A stretch of 64,000 nt of DNA from Erodium maritimum (GCA_963921825.1 OY997588.1:131533203-131597202); one strand, 5' to 3'; shown: positions 14,448 to 25,989, counted from the first letter of the stretch. Notes: generated by a model from the letters alone, not told the origin. Translations and numbers: made by a program.

Positions 14448-15449
14448 TCAGTTACTATCATCCCTTCCAAAAACCTTCATTCTTGACGATGGTGACCTCA
14501 CAAACCCCTCCACCTCAAACTTGTTTGGTGAAAGCTCCCTGTACTTGGCAAAACACTCATTAGCTTCAGCATCCTTGTCGAGTGAGCTATAAATCATCCC
14601 CTGACAAAAATAAGGCCTGTAATCATTTGGATCTTCCATGACCAATTTCTGGTAGCTGCTCAAGGCCTCATCCACATTCTTCTGCAGAAACTCTATCTGG
14701 GCCATTATCAGCTTCACCTCTCGAGCCTCCTTCGCCTTGCCCTCCTCTTCTGCAATGTTCAAGGCATCTTCTAATTGCTTAATTACCTGTTCACCCTCTC
14801 CACTGCGCTCCATTAACAGTGCATTCTCGAACGAAGCTTCGAAAGATAGAGGATTTACTGCCAGAATCTCCTCAAAAACGTTTCTTGCATCTTGGATTTC
14901 GCCCATTTCATTCAGTAGCCGCGCCATGAGGAATTTCCAATCGGTCACCTCCGGCTGCACAGATACAAGGCGTTTCAGGATTTTCAGAGCCTCTTCATCC
15001 TCGAAGCTCTCGAGCTTGAGCTGCAGGAGCGATTTCAGCCCTTCCACGGCGTCGGAATTAGATTCAAGGAATTCAGATAGCGGAGACGATTGGTCTTGCA
15101 CCTCTTGGTCCTGGGTCTGGGCCTTTTCTAGAACTACAGTTCCTTCCCGCACTTCAGTCACAGCCACCGGAGCATCGGCTCTCGCCGGGAACTGAGACAA
15201 CTTCCCGACCATGGTCGCCGTTGCACCAATCAGAATAGCATTTCGGGTCCAGCTCTTGAGAGTCTGAACAATTGGGTCGGCACCATTTCCTGACGGGGAA
15301 GAAGAAGCTCTGATCCTCAGGCGAGGCACGGATTGGGGATCAAGGGAAGTGAAACGGAGAAACGGAGATGGGGTGTGGCCGATGGGAGCTGGGTTTAACG
15401 GTGTTTTGAAGAAGAAAGAGGGGGAAGAAGTGGCTATAGTAGAGCTCAT
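14448..15449 (-). CDS. SG1: SLOW GREEN 1-like chloroplast TPR protein
   Basis: A 333-residue intronless ORF. SG1 proteins are plastid tetratricopeptide-repeat factors needed for early chloroplast development and greening. The first 50-60 residues are rich in Ser, Thr and Pro with few acidic residues (MSSTIATSSPSFFFKTP), typical of a transit peptide. A hydrophobic segment follows at about 70-85 (NAILIGATATMVGKL). From about residue 150 there are helical TPR-like repeats, for example EALKILKRLVSVQPEVTDWK, DARNVFEEILAVNPLSFEAS, and a third ending ALSSYQKLVMEDPNDYRPY. The tail NECFAKYRELSPNKF closes the last repeat. The ATG at 15447-15449 is the first in frame and leads directly into the transit peptide. 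Family recognition comes from the repeat content and the transit-peptide and hydrophobic-segment layout; the symbol is by similarity to the Arabidopsis gene. Confidence 0.92.
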   Translation of the reverse strand: MSSTIATSSPSFFFKTPLNPAPIGHTPSPFLRFTSLDPQSVPRLRIRASSSPSGNGADPIVQTLKSWTRNAILIGATATMVGKLSQFPARADAPVAVTEVREGTVVLEKAQTQDQEVQDQSSPLSEFLESNSDAVEGLKSLLQLKLESFEDEEALKILKRLVSVQPEVTDWKFLMARLLNEMGEIQDARNVFEEILAVNPLSFEASFENALLMERSGEGEQVIKQLEDALNIAEEEGKAKEAREVKLIMAQIEFLQKNVDEALSSYQKLVMEDPNDYRPYFCQGMIYSSLDKDAEANECFAKYRELSPNKFEVEGFVRSPSSRMKVFGRDDSN

Positions 15450-15725
15450 GATGCTGAACCAGATGAATAGAAAGAGAGAGAGCTTGTGCTGGATGTGTTG
15501 ATGAATATGGGTTCGAATTTAGGGTTTTGGCGTTTAGGAAGAGGAAGAAAAATGGAGAGCGAGAGGTGGGTGGGGGACTGGAGACAGAGGAGGGTAGGTG
15601 AGATGTAAACGGCAGCTTTACCTAAAAGTCCCTCTCAATATTTTACTTCCAACAAAAGACAATAAAAAAACCGTATAGTTTTTTCAATTTGGCCACACGG
15701 AAACCACGTCTCGATCCTCCAACTG
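15450..15725. other. Upstream region of SLOW GREEN 1
   Basis: Short intergenic DNA between the SG1 start and the Harbinger target site. It holds purine-rich leader sequence and no clear TATA box. Confidence 0.4.
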
Positions 15726-16050
15726 TGAGAGCATGTATAGTGGGTCTTCCTTGAGGCTTGGCTCGCATTTTTGCGGGCTGCAGGACACGGACCGTCCCGT
15801 TGTAGGACGGTTTTTACGTGTCCCGCAAAAACGCGGGCTGGACCGAGACCCGCGTCCCACGTCCCATAACCACGGCACAGGCCGAAGCCCGCGTTCGGCC
15901 GCCAGCCACTCCCGAGCTACCACGTGTCCCCAACTGTTGGCTAACGGTTTTTTTATTCAAAATTTCTACATTTTACCCTTATAAATACCTCCCAACTCCT
16001 TTCTCAAACAACAAACCATCCTACAAATTTCAGTTCTATTTTAGATACAA

Positions 16051-19000
16051 AATGTCTGACGATGAGGGTCCGACATATGATGTGAACACCGCTCCGGTTT
16101 TAAACGGTTTAAGTTTTAAGTTTTTGTTCGATCGGAACGTCGAGGGTGAATTTTGGGTTTAATCTCTTTTTCGTTCAAAAAAAATGGATTTTGAATCAGA
16201 TTTATTTAATAAATAACTAATAAAAAAGGGTCCGGACCAGGCCTGACGCGCAGACCAAGCCGCCCAGCTCCACTCGTTTGGACCCGAGGCCCGTTCCTCG
16301 TCAGAAGCCCAAGGTTGCCGGCCCAAAGCCTGCACGTTATAACCGATTTTAAAGTTTCACTTCAGATGATCTCAGTCCTTGTGCACAGCCTCCCCCTCCC
16401 CATCCTCTGCGAAACCGGACCTCACCCTCTCCCTCCCCATCCTCTGTGAAATCGGACCTCACCCTCTCCGTCCCTCTCCTCCTCTCACCATCGTCTTCGT
16501 CCCCCTCGGCCGCTCCTCATCCCGAGTCCCCTCACCTCTATCTCCGACCTCCACTCTCGCATCCCTTCTCCTCCTCCTCGTCCACACGGTCGTCCCCGTC
16601 CCGAGCGCTCTCACTCTCCTCTCCGTCATCTCCACCGGCGCGTAACAGAGTCTCCATCGCCGTCCCACCACCAGAAAGCTCAGCCGAGCCACCACCGTCG
16701 CAGATCCGTCGAGATATCCACCGGTTTCGTCTGGATCTGAGGCGAGACCGGCCGTTCTCCACCGCCCGCCATCGTTTCCTTTTCCCATGGTGAGACCTCG
16801 GTCGTGCCGTTGGCCGGTCGGTTTCTGACCCCAACGTTTCCCCTTTCCTTTTTTTGTCTTGTTCTCGAACGTTCTCTTGGTTCTGGTCTTCTTTGAACCA
16901 TTTTGGTTAGAGATTCAAAAAAAGAAAAGAAAAGAATTTGAAACGAAAATCAATTGTTATTTGATAAAAAAAGGAAGTAAATTAAAAAGGGGTAAAATTA
17001 TCAGATTTGTTTAATTCGGACTTGTGAACGGGTAGAACGAATCTGGAACGTCCGGATCGTTTTACCGGAACGCTGTCAAAAGGACTTTGGTTTTGAACGG
17101 TTTTGGAAACCCGAGCGTAATAACTGAACTGTTAATCGAACTTATAACGGGACAAAAGCGGGAACGCTGAAATGTGCCTCGGGAAGCGTGCCTCGAAACA
17201 CGTGCATCGGGATCCGTGTACCGGGTTCTGTGCTCTGGTGCTCGAACCCGATTCATCGTAATCCCGCTTTTAGCCCGCTCGAGTCTAAAAGACAACTTTT
17301 GAACTTAAATCGAAATTGTCGTAACCTTTTAAATCAAATTGTGAAACCAGTTTTAATTGTGACTTTCTATGTAAAGTAGAGTCCGGCTTCGAGCGAAGAG
17401 AAGACCGGAGTTAAACCCAGACGCGGACTTCGCCCTAGAAGACGGTGTTGGCCCAGTCGTTAGTAGCTAGGAGACGCTGATGTGGTATCGTCTTGAGGTA
17501 GGGAAGTAGCGGATACCGGTTTAATTGCGGAAAGTTACTAGTATGCATGCTAGGATTAATAAAACTGGAACGAGTATTTATATCAGATAATAACCGGACG
17601 AGTCGTAGTAACATGTAGGACGTAATTCACCAGTTAACGGCTTTATCTGTTTTCGATACCAGGGAAATTGTTGTGCTGGTAGATCGGCCTTGTCGAGCCG
17701 TAGGTTGCGTGCTGTTTGATTGCCTGTTATTGTTTGAGATGCCTGCAGTGTGAGTCGGTGTCGTTAGGGTTAATAGACAAGATTAGTATAGCCGTTGAGC
17801 ATGTTGTTGTTATGTGTGGGCGAGTGTGTCGTGCTTGTGTTGATGTGAACCCTTGGATGTGATATGGTCGGGTGAGTGATAGACCGACGTGACGTGTTGT
17901 GGTACTTGTTGGGCTTGGTAAGCCGTGTTTAATAATGGCAATTGTAGTATTATCTTGATGTGTGTTCCGAGGAGTTGTTTCCGGTATGGTACCTATGACC
18001 GAGGGGGTACGCCGGTGTAGGGTAGTACCTAGTCCGATGAGTGGTCTCAAGTATGCGCGGTCCTCCGGGTAGTGGTTCTGGTACGATAGCATGCATCGAG
18101 GGGGTAGTCCAATGTGGGACGTCTAGGCCGACGGTTACGTGTTCTGTGCTTTGCCCGAAGGAGTTCCGGGAAAGTTGTTTCACCTATCCTTTGCCCGAAG
18201 GAGTTCCGAGAAAGAGGTCTAGGCCAATGGAGATTCCGGTATGACTATTTGAGATTGAGCCCCGGTTGTTCGACGGGAAGATATCTAGGCCGATGTTGTG
18301 TGTTCCGGTACGATATGATGGTGTCGGGCTGTGGACAGCCGACCGAGTAGGGGACTACGGTACGGGACGTGTTGTACTTTTACAGTTACTTTATGTTAAT
18401 GACGTGTTACTTGGTGTGCTGGTTGTTGTTTGTGATGTTTGGTTGGTTGTGGTTGTAAGTGTGATTCGGTTTTGAGTTGAGGATTGTGGTTACGAGTTCC
18501 GTTGGAAATTAGTTGTGTGTTGTACTAGTATGCCCTAATTGGACGGTTACCCGTGGTGGTGAGCGCTTGCTTATAACCTTAACTACTTTTCCTACTGAGC
18601 GAAAGCTCACCCCTTACCTTGTTGTTTTTCAGGTCCTAAGCAGGTTGTGTACTAGCTGGACGCTCAATGCTTGGGAGCTTGTGAGGGTCCTAGACTAGTA
18701 GTCTATAGACGTATTATTCGTTTTATAAATTTCTTTTACTGTTGTTTTATCGAGTTGTCGACTCTTGGCTTGTAAGGGTTTTAAATTTTTTGAATTGGAG
18801 ACTTGTTGGCTTTATTTTCGTTTAAAATTGTTACGATTTTAGTTCACGTCTCGAGTCCGGTCAAAACCGGATTTGGGGCATGACATATGAGGAGTTGGCA
18901 GCCCAAATGCCGACATATGAGGAGTTGGTAGCCCAAATGCGGATAGTTGAGGAACGAGTCCGGCGAAGGAGTGAGAGGCGCATACAGAGATCAATGCCAA

Positions 19001-20230
19001 TGAACAACGCTCTGAGGGAGAGGGTCGCCCGTGGGGAACCAATGCGACGACAGATTGATAGAGGTCGTGTTGAAGCCCACGACCAATTAATGAGATATTA
19101 TTTTGTCGATCAACCCATATATGGCCCAGATATGTTTAGACGTCGGTTCCGTATGTGGAAGCCATTTTTTCAACAGATTATGGACAAGATCAAGGAACAC
19201 GACAATTACTTCGTTCAGAAGTATGACACGGCCTCACGTTTGGCCTTATCAACGGAACAGAAGTGCACCGCCGCGATACGGATGTTTGCGTATGGGTGCT
19301 CGGCCGATTCATTGGACGAAACTCTGCACATTGGGGTAAGCACCATACTTGAATGTTTACGTAAGTTTTGCAATGCCGTCAGTAAGGTATTCGGAGCCGA
19401 GTACCGACGTACACCCATACCAGCTGACATGGAGCGCTTACTCCGAAAAGTGTACAACCGAGGGTTGCCCGGAATGGCTGGGAGTCTTGACTGCATGCAT
19501 TGGAAGTAGAAGAATTGCCCAACCGCAGAGCAGGGAGCGAATGGACGTGAAAGTCACAATGGGGTAAGTATTGTTATACTTGAAGTTTTAGCGTCCCGTG
19601 ATTTATGGATTTGGCGTGCGTTTTTCGGGATGGCTGGCTCGAACAACGACATCAACGTCTTCAACAACAACCACTTATTCCAAGACGCTTATTACAGCCG
19701 TGAGATTGGAGTGGAGTACCATATCAACGGGCATCGGTACGACTAACCATATTACCTGGTGGACGGCATTTACCCATCATGGGGACGGTTCGTGAAGACT
19801 GTTCGGCATCCCTACTCACCCAAAGAGAAGTTGTTTTGCTAAATGTCAAGAAGGTGCTCGGAAAGATATTGAAAGGGCTTTTGGAGTACTTCAATCAAGG
19901 TGGCACATCATTTCTCGTCCCGCTCGTGTTTGGAGCAAACACACTTTGGCTGATATCATGCACATTTGCATCATTCTACACAACATGATTGTAGAGGATG
20001 AACGCGACCGGTACGAATATGGAGATGAGGAGTTGTTGTACGAGCAACCTTCAAAAATGCCGAATTGGACACCACCGGAACGATGGCACCGAGGAGGGCC
20101 ATTGCAATACCAACAACGAGTGGATGATCAACATAGTGTCACAAGTCATCAGACCCACATGCAACTACAACATGATCTTATTGAGCACTTATGGGGTATA
20201 TATGGAGCTGGTTTCAATGTCAACGATTAG
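16051..20230 (+). pseudogene. PIF/Harbinger transposase (DDE_Tnp_4, HARBI1-like), broken
   Basis: The reading frame begins MSDDEGPTY at 16051, is interrupted at 16080 by the solo LTR (16081-18885), and resumes at 18891 as EELAAQM. The nuclease domain follows. The first catalytic Asp is in GSLDCMHW (about 19480-19500), the second in GSNNDINVF (about 19630-19660) and the Glu in DIERAFGVLQSRW (about 19865-19900). The tail MHICIILHNMIVEDERDRYE is typical of plant family members. Besides the insertion there is a TAG right after MHWK at 19507, a TAA after GHRYD near 19745, and one frameshift before the Glu motif. Few lesions in so large a gene suggest it died fairly recently. As it stands it cannot make active transposase. 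Confidence 0.85.
16081..18885 (-). mobile_element. Long solo LTR (copy D) inside the Harbinger transposase
   Basis: It runs from TGTGAACACCG to GGGGCATGACA with the perfect 5-bp duplication TATGA (16076-16080 and 18886-18890). The inner motif CTACTGAGCGAAAGCTCACC near 18591 and the last 45 bases match copies A, B and C. Frames inside it (for example 16379-16793) are compositional only. It is a fossil with no coding capacity and is younger than the transposon it interrupts. Confidence 0.85.
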
Positions 20231-20403
20231 TCTTTTGTACTTGATGCTTCTATACGGGAATAAATAAAATTATCAGTTTTTATTTACTTGATTTTTTTTA
20301 TTATCATTGTTTATTTTTTCAGAATTATTTAAATTACATATAATGTAAACTGTTTTGATAAAGAATTAAATAAAACAGTAAAATATCAATTAATTAACCA
20401 CTC

Positions 20404-20549
20404 AGCATCTAGTCATCATCCACTAACAATACAAGCCTCACATACAAACATCTCATTGTAAAACACCCACTATTATGAGTCATGAGTCCTACTATTTTGT
20501 CCAGTCAGCATGTGAGCCTTACATATGAGCATTTTCAATGTACATGCTC
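20404..20549 (+). repeat. Harbinger right-end subterminal block, first copy
   Basis: It contains CAGCAT, GTGAGCCTTACATATGAGCA and GTACATGCTC, and matches 22330-22478 (CAGCAT, ATGAGTCTCATATGTGAGTA, GTATATGCTC) as a diverged direct repeat. Confidence 0.7.
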
Positions 20550-20551
20550 TG

Positions 20552-20637
20552 ACTCACGTTTTAGTGGGTTGTGAGTCGTGGTGTACATGTTCTGGCGTGT
20601 ATTAAACGTGGCTCCGACCCACTAAAACATGAGTCGT
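20552..20637. repeat. Short inverted repeat between two Harbinger segments
   Basis: GACTCACGTTTTAGTGGGT at about 20551 faces ACCCACTAAAACATGAGTC at about 20616, which would give a stem of about 18 bp with one mismatch. Confidence 0.6.
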
Positions 20638-20926
20638 AGATCGAATCGCGATTTATGATTGTAGGTTGTTAGTCGCGGTTCACAAGATGCACCAATCACC
20701 TATTGATATGTGGCGTCTAAGAGGAAAAAATCGTATCGTTGTTCCAACGGTCCGATAGCAGCTCATATTTTTTTAATTAAAATAAAGAAGAAAAAAAACA
20801 AATTTTACCAACCCATAAATACCCTCCATCTCATTCATCAAACCACCAATATTTCTCTCAACTTTCACTCTCAAATTATCCACTTTCTCTCAGGTCAACA
20901 CATTTCAAGTAGGTGGCTTTCAAGAG

Positions 20927-22143
20927 ATGTTGAACACACCTTTCAACCCTACTGGTGGTTGGAACCCTAGCGCTTTCTCCTCATACATGCAACAATATTG
21001 GAACCAAGGTACTTTCGACCTTTCGTCTTTCATTTCATTCATTTTTTTTTATAAATGTTGTTAAATGCATTTCAACCTAAGTACATTCCAACCACCTTTC
21101 AACCAAGGTACATTCTAACCACCATCTTTCAACCCCCACCTTACAATTTTGTTATCAACTATTACGGCTACTCGAGGTCATTGAATACAATCAACAATAC
21201 GTCGGTAGCAACAACAACACCTAGATGTTGTCTTAGTCGTCCTTTTCCGGTCCTATACAACGAAAGAAGGCGACAACAAATAGAAGAACCAAATGGCTCC
21301 CTGAGGTGGACACGTTCCTAATACATATCTGGCTACGCACAACCAAAGACCCAAGTAAGGGAAACTACCAAGATGGTAGTTCCTTCTACGACACAATCGT
21401 CAAACAATTTTATGCAAATGGGCGTTTTAACCCACAAAATTTTTGCTGGAAAGCCATAAAGAGCCATTGGAAAAGACAGGCGTCTCGGGTGCGGAGGTAC
21501 GTCAATATTTTGAGAACGTCGAAGTCCTATGTACGAAGCGGAGATGGATCGATGAGATGTATGTCGAGGAGGCCAAAAACATGTACAAGGCCACACTGAA
21601 ATACATCGAGGCGAAGCATTTTAACCTTGATCATTGGGTCCAGCTTCTGGTAAACAAAAACAAATTCCGGGCGGAAGAAGGCGCAGCCGGGGTTGTACGA
21701 AGATAGTGATTGGATGAGGTCGGGGCTTACAGCGCAACCCCACCCACTTGTCCTCCCACCGATGATGAACATGTTACAGCTCTCGGTGGTGAGACCCAAC
21801 CGGGTATGTAGCTTCTGATCCGACCGAGGGAGGTAGTACCCCAAATGCCCCTCTGCATGTAGAAGAGCGCCCGTTGGGCCAAAAGTCCACGAAGAGGAAG
21901 GGGAAGGGTATACAATATTAATTAAAGGTCATTACCCAAATGGAAAAAGTACGGTGTGAGAAGGTGGATAAAGTTTTGACGCTAGATGCCAAATTTGACA
22001 AATACTACACTAAATATAAAGAATTGCAGCAAAAGAACGTGTCATACTTCACCGAGGAGCGGATGGACACTCACACAAAAATGTTGTCTTTATCGTACCA
22101 TCAGTATGAGAAGATTCAGGCTCATATTAACAAGCTCCAATAA
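20927..22143 (+). pseudogene. PIF/Harbinger accessory ORF1 (MYB/trihelix-like), broken
   Basis: ORF1 of plant Harbinger elements encodes a MYB/trihelix DNA-binding partner of the transposase. Here it starts MLNTPFNPTGGWNPSAFSSY at 20927 and contains FLIHIWLRTTKDPSKGN and FYDTIVKQFYANG, then an acidic DEMYVEEAKNMYKATLKY stretch and a C-terminal coiled region (KYYTKYKELQQKN) ending at 22143. The pieces lie in several frames, so it is not intact. A TATA-like ATAAATACCC at about 20813 resembles the one before the transposase. The order transposase then ORF1 on one strand is usual. Confidence 0.7.
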
Positions 22144-22329
22144 AATTGTACTATTTTTATTTAGTTAATTTATTATTTTATTCATTAATCAATGTATTAT
22201 TTGGTATTTAATTAATTTCATTTTTTTATTAACTACAAGTTCAAATTTAATCTCATTTTAGTTAATTTATTTTTTTATTAATTAATTTTATTTAGTATTT
22301 ACTGTTTTAAATCAAAATTTAATAAATTC

Positions 22330-22478
22330 ATCAGAATATCAATTCAGCATCCACTCAACTCATGAGTCTCATACATTAGTCTCACACTATGGAATATAAC
22401 TCAATTTAAAGGGCTCAACTCACAATTCTATACAGTTAGCACATGAGTCTCATATGTGAGTATTCACTGTATATGCTC
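22330..22478 (+). repeat. Harbinger right-end subterminal block, second copy
   Basis: Diverged direct copy of 20404-20549. It ends GTATATGCTC and is followed by TTA, a usual Harbinger target trinucleotide. Confidence 0.65.
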
Positions 22479-22601
22479 TTAAGGGTCTTGTTCATCCCAT
22501 TTTTCCACTAAGAGCATTTCTAATGATATTAGCCTACGTAGTTGCAGGTAGGGGTTGTAGGAGCACATTTTGAGTTTCTCTCTCCTCCAAACAACTGCCA
22601 A

Positions 22602-23253
22602 TAGGGATGGTAACAGGGCGGGTTCGGAGTCGGGACCCCTCGCCCCGTCCCCTCCTTGTTCACTTGCTCCACGCCCCGTCCCCGCCCCGTCCCTGAGTTG
22701 ACCCCGCCCCGAGATTGCCCCGCGGGTTCGGGGATTCCCCGCCCTGCCCCGTTTAGGGGTTGTATTTTAAAAAAAAGATTAATTTTTTTACCAAAAATTA
22801 ATTTACTAAGTGGTGATCTATGATAAATTAACAATTATAAACGTTGTTTTAAGGATACTTATACTAAACTTTATGTTTTTTAGTATAATGTAATTTTTAT
22901 CTTTTAAAAATATTTATGTTTTTTAAATATTTATTATGTAATATTTTTTATTAATATATTATGGGATAAATATATTTATTACACAAACAAACTAAAACCA
23001 CAAGATCATGTCAACTGAGTTGGTAGATTGATTCAATTGCTAGCAAGAGGTTTAGAGTTTGAATCACCCTACCAAAAAAATTTTCAGTAATATATGATAG
23101 GACTAATATAATCAGGGCGGGGAGTATCATCCCCAGCCCCGCCCCGACCCCAGTCAACATCCCTGGTCAATGCCCCGTTCCCCGCCCTGAACCCTCCCCA
23201 ATCGAGTCAGGGGCGGGGGTCCCCGTCGGGGTCAAGTTATATTGCCATCCCTA
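22602..23253. mobile_element. hAT-like MITE with GC-rich arms, nested in the Harbinger element
   Basis: Starts TAGGGATGGTAAC and ends ATTGCCATCCCTA, an inverted pair typical of hAT-type non-autonomous elements. Both arms are runs of CCCCGCCCC / GGGGCGGGG that could pair, around an AT-rich centre. I could not settle the 8-bp target duplication. A tRNA-derived SINE-like segment lies in the centre. Confidence 0.65.
22996..23086 (+). mobile_element. tRNA-derived SINE-like segment
   Basis: ACTGAGTTGGTAGATTG resembles an A box and GAGTTTGAATCACC a B box, about 35 bases apart, followed by ACC and an A run. Short and diverged. Confidence 0.45.
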
Positions 23254-23459
23254 AACTAGCTCCTATAACTACCTCTATAATGGTAACAACTACTTAGTTG
23301 CAGGAGTTAGTTGTTTGTGCTTTTAATATTTTCAAAACAACTCCAAATTAAACAAGTTATTTTTTTCATGACAGACTAAAAATACATACGATAATTAAAC
23401 ATGCGACATTGACAACAACCTGATGACCATTCAACTAATTTTTAATAGCGCCAATGTAC

Positions 23460-23880
23460 AGACGCCACGTCGGCTGATCTTTGAGCATCACCTACACATC
23501 ATGTTTAGTCCATGTGTTTTTTGTCCTCGTAATCGGACACGCTCGCAGCATAAATTTTCTCATCGATTTCTCCTTTTCTAGGAGCGTTGAGATGGTCCCG
23601 GTATATCTTATTGAAGGCCTTACATTTTTTGCTCATCTTAAGGAAATGATCCTTCATCTGCTTTCTTGTCCGCTTAGGCCACACTTTGTCTGCGGTTTGA
23701 AGGAAAGCGAGGTAGAGTTCATCCTATTACTTTCCCCCGACCTCGATAGCGGTTAGCTACGTTATCACCAAATGCATTTCCTACTCTGCCGACCACACTG
23801 CACCATTTTCCCAAGAAGAAGAATCGACTATAAAGGAAGAAAAGACGGGGATGATGAGAGAATTTGAGAGGTATGGGAAT
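23460..23880 (-). pseudogene. Second MYB-like ORF of the Harbinger element, fragment
   Basis: On the minus strand a frame reads FLQTADKVWPKRTRKQMKDH, followed by FLKMSKKCKAFNKIYRDHL and YAASVSDYE. It is similar in layout to the ORF near 60850-61050, which reads FVQNAPADAPPRTQKQCRDH. Both look like a second trihelix-type protein rather than the canonical ORF1. The upstream part is out of frame, so it is broken. Confidence 0.5.
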
Positions 23881-24092
23881 GAATGAAGAGGAACATGGTA
23901 TTTATAAGGAGGGAGGGAGTCGGTTTTGGCGTGACAGCGCTGATGCAGTAGCACACTATTCTCTGAATAGTGTGTGTACACAAAAATCGAGACACCAAGA
24001 AACCGATAAAAAAAATTGACAATTCATTCGTTTATTACTGAAAAGGCGTACAAAGAGGAAAAACCAAATAACGAAAAGAAAATTTAATGTTC

Positions 24093-25198
24093 TTAATCCG
24101 AGGCTAAATCAAAGAGACCCAAACGTTTCCCGAGGTTCTCTATAAGTGAGGCACGAGCATCCCGTTCATGCGGGGTCATATTGGTAGTGTCTTGGCTAGC
24201 ACTATTACTAACATTTCAAGCAAATTATGTTGCATCTTGGCTTTGGTATAAGTAATTTGGGCCTGAAGCTCAGTAATTTTGACCTGGTGCTCGCCATCAT
24301 TTTGACAAAACTGAACTACTTCGGGTGCAGTTTCCTTGTCCGTCTCCACTTGTTTCCCTTTCCCTTTGCCTCTAGCTCTAGCCTTCGCTTTTTTTTCTAG
24401 CCGGTCGGGCGCTCCTCCCTTATAAGTGTGGTCAACTCGTGTTCAGTTCCGTCGCCCAATGTGTAGTTCCAATTGTTGTCCAACATTGTATGCTTCCTTG
24501 CTTCACTTTCTGCATCGAGTTCCGGGACCTCAATGTCAATTGGACATTGCAAGAACATGAGATTCTGCCACTTTGGTTGACCATTCACAATCCTCCAAAC
24601 ATGATTCTGAACGAACTTGTGATTCTCCTTGTCCTTGTACGCCCTTTCAACTCCTGCCACGATGTCATCATCGTTCCTCCCACTTTGGTACGTGCCCTCC
24701 ATATCTATATATTTCTCTTGAAATTTAGTCTCTTTTGTTGACCTAATGCCAGTGGTCCTTGCAATTATTTCACACCCACTTTTAGGTCGCTTGGCTTCCT
24801 CATCGAAAAGACCTCATCTCCGACTTTTTTCCAATACATGTCGTTCCTCTGGTTCTTCCCTGTGATGTAAACTAGAGAATGCTTGAGCCATGCCGACGCC
24901 AAACGACTCTCCTCATCAACGCTCCATCTCAGCCGCGGAGTTGTAGTCGATGCAGATGTAGGGTTCTTCCCCTTCCTCCTCGATTGCTTGGCCAGAGCAG
25001 ATTGAGAAGGTTGCTCGTTGGGGAATTGCAACTGCGGTTATTAGGAATGTTGGAGCGGGTTGAATTGCGATGGCACAAATTGGATGGGTTTGAGGGGGTG
25101 TAGGATTCGATGTGATAGTTGAGCTCTTCTTTAGTGTGAGATGGATCGTCCATGTTGAAGGAGTCGATGATGAAATCGAAGTTCATCGACTCGGCCAT
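24093..25198 (-). pseudogene. PIF/Harbinger ORF1 (MYB/trihelix-like), broken
   Basis: Starts MAESMNFDFIIDSF at 25198. In order it shows RLRWSVDEESRLASAWLKHS, the divergent MYB/SANT helix with its Trp. Next come YITGKNQRNDMYWKKVGDEV, a middle segment with VQNHVWRIVNGQPKWQNL, a basic KAKARARGKGKGKQ tract and a C-terminus ENLGKRLGLFDLASD before the stop at 24093. Frame changes separate the N-terminal leader, the MYB core and the C-terminal half. The family is recognised from these conserved phrases. Confidence 0.7.
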
Positions 25199-25529
25199 TG
25201 TCAAGCGATTTAGGAAAAATAAGGAGAAAAAGAGAAGAGAATATGTGCAGAAGAGAATAGGCGTGATTTTAGGGTAGAGGTCAAAGTGTATTTATAGAAA
25301 ATTTTAGTTTTTTAAACCTGTCGCTGCCATGCGTCGCCTCGTTGTTGGCCCGCTGACTAGTAGTTGGGGCTGAGATGATGCGTCCTATTGTCGTAGATTC
25401 CTGAGGCGATGGACTGCGATGATCGAGTCTGAGACGACTCGTGCGTCGGCATGGTATTGTAGGAGCCGTTGTAGAGACTACGGCGACACCAAAACAACGA
25501 CTCTGTGCCAACCATTGCAGATGCTCTAA

Positions 25530-25900
25530 ATCATATCTACTTTGACATGAGTTTACGATGTATCATTTTAAATTAAAGAATACTCAGAGCACCTACAAAT
25601 AGAAATAGACCGAATCAATTTATTTTCGGGTCAATTGAACTAACTTTTTATCAAATGCAAGTTTAATCTGAATTGGTGCTCATAGTGGAAAGAGAACGAA
25701 TCGATCAAATGTCAGTTTAAAGTAGTGAAAATTACAAAAAAAAATCCACTGACGAATTATAATTTTTTTATTCAGGTTCAAATTACAAAACTATGAACTG
25801 ATAAAATTAATTGTTCGTCTAAGTCCTCTTCCTCTTTCTTAATTTAGTGGTGGTTTGTCGGTAATTCTATGGTGGAATGTTGTTAACATAGTGAAATATA
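25530..25900. other. AT-rich spacer
   Basis: No gene or element end could be recognised. GAGCACCTACAAATAG at about 25585 might be a decayed Harbinger end. Confidence 0.3.
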
Positions 25901-25989
25901 ATGATAAACCTGATCAACGCCCTAAAACATAAATGCACTTAATTAATACAACCGGGGGATTACAAGATTATCATATGACGGAATGCAGA

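Larger units (their letters stand above)
15729..20549 (+). mobile_element. PIF/Harbinger DNA transposon carrying a transposase gene
   Basis: The left end GAGCATGTATAGTGGG and the right end, whose complement reads GAGCATGTACATTG, are inverted, and both are followed outward by TGA (15726-15728 and 20550-20552), a 3-bp duplication as expected for this superfamily. Inside lie a TATA-like TATAAATA near 15980, the transposase gene and a 2.8 kb solo LTR inserted in its first codons. The right subterminal block 20404-20549 is repeated at 22330-22478, so a second related end lies downstream and the true unit might extend to 22478. Confidence 0.65.
22512..25526 (-). mobile_element. PIF/Harbinger element with two MYB-like ORFs and no visible transposase
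   Basis: Ends GAGCATTTCTAATG and, in complement, GAGCATCTGCAATG are inverted and flanked by TAA on both sides (22509-22511 and 25527-25529). Inside are two minus-strand ORF relics, each preceded by a TATA-like site (complement CTATAAATACAC near 25290 and TTATAAATACCA near 23900), and a nested hAT-like MITE. No DDE nuclease motif was found on either strand. Confidence 0.7.

Noticed and set aside
14737-15195. 152-codon plus frame over SLOW GREEN 1
   Set aside because: Antisense shadow of a clearly coding TPR gene.
16379-16834. Overlapping Ser/Pro- and Arg-rich frames near 16.4-16.8 kb
   Set aside because: They lie inside solo LTR D, are open on both strands and reflect GC-rich composition.
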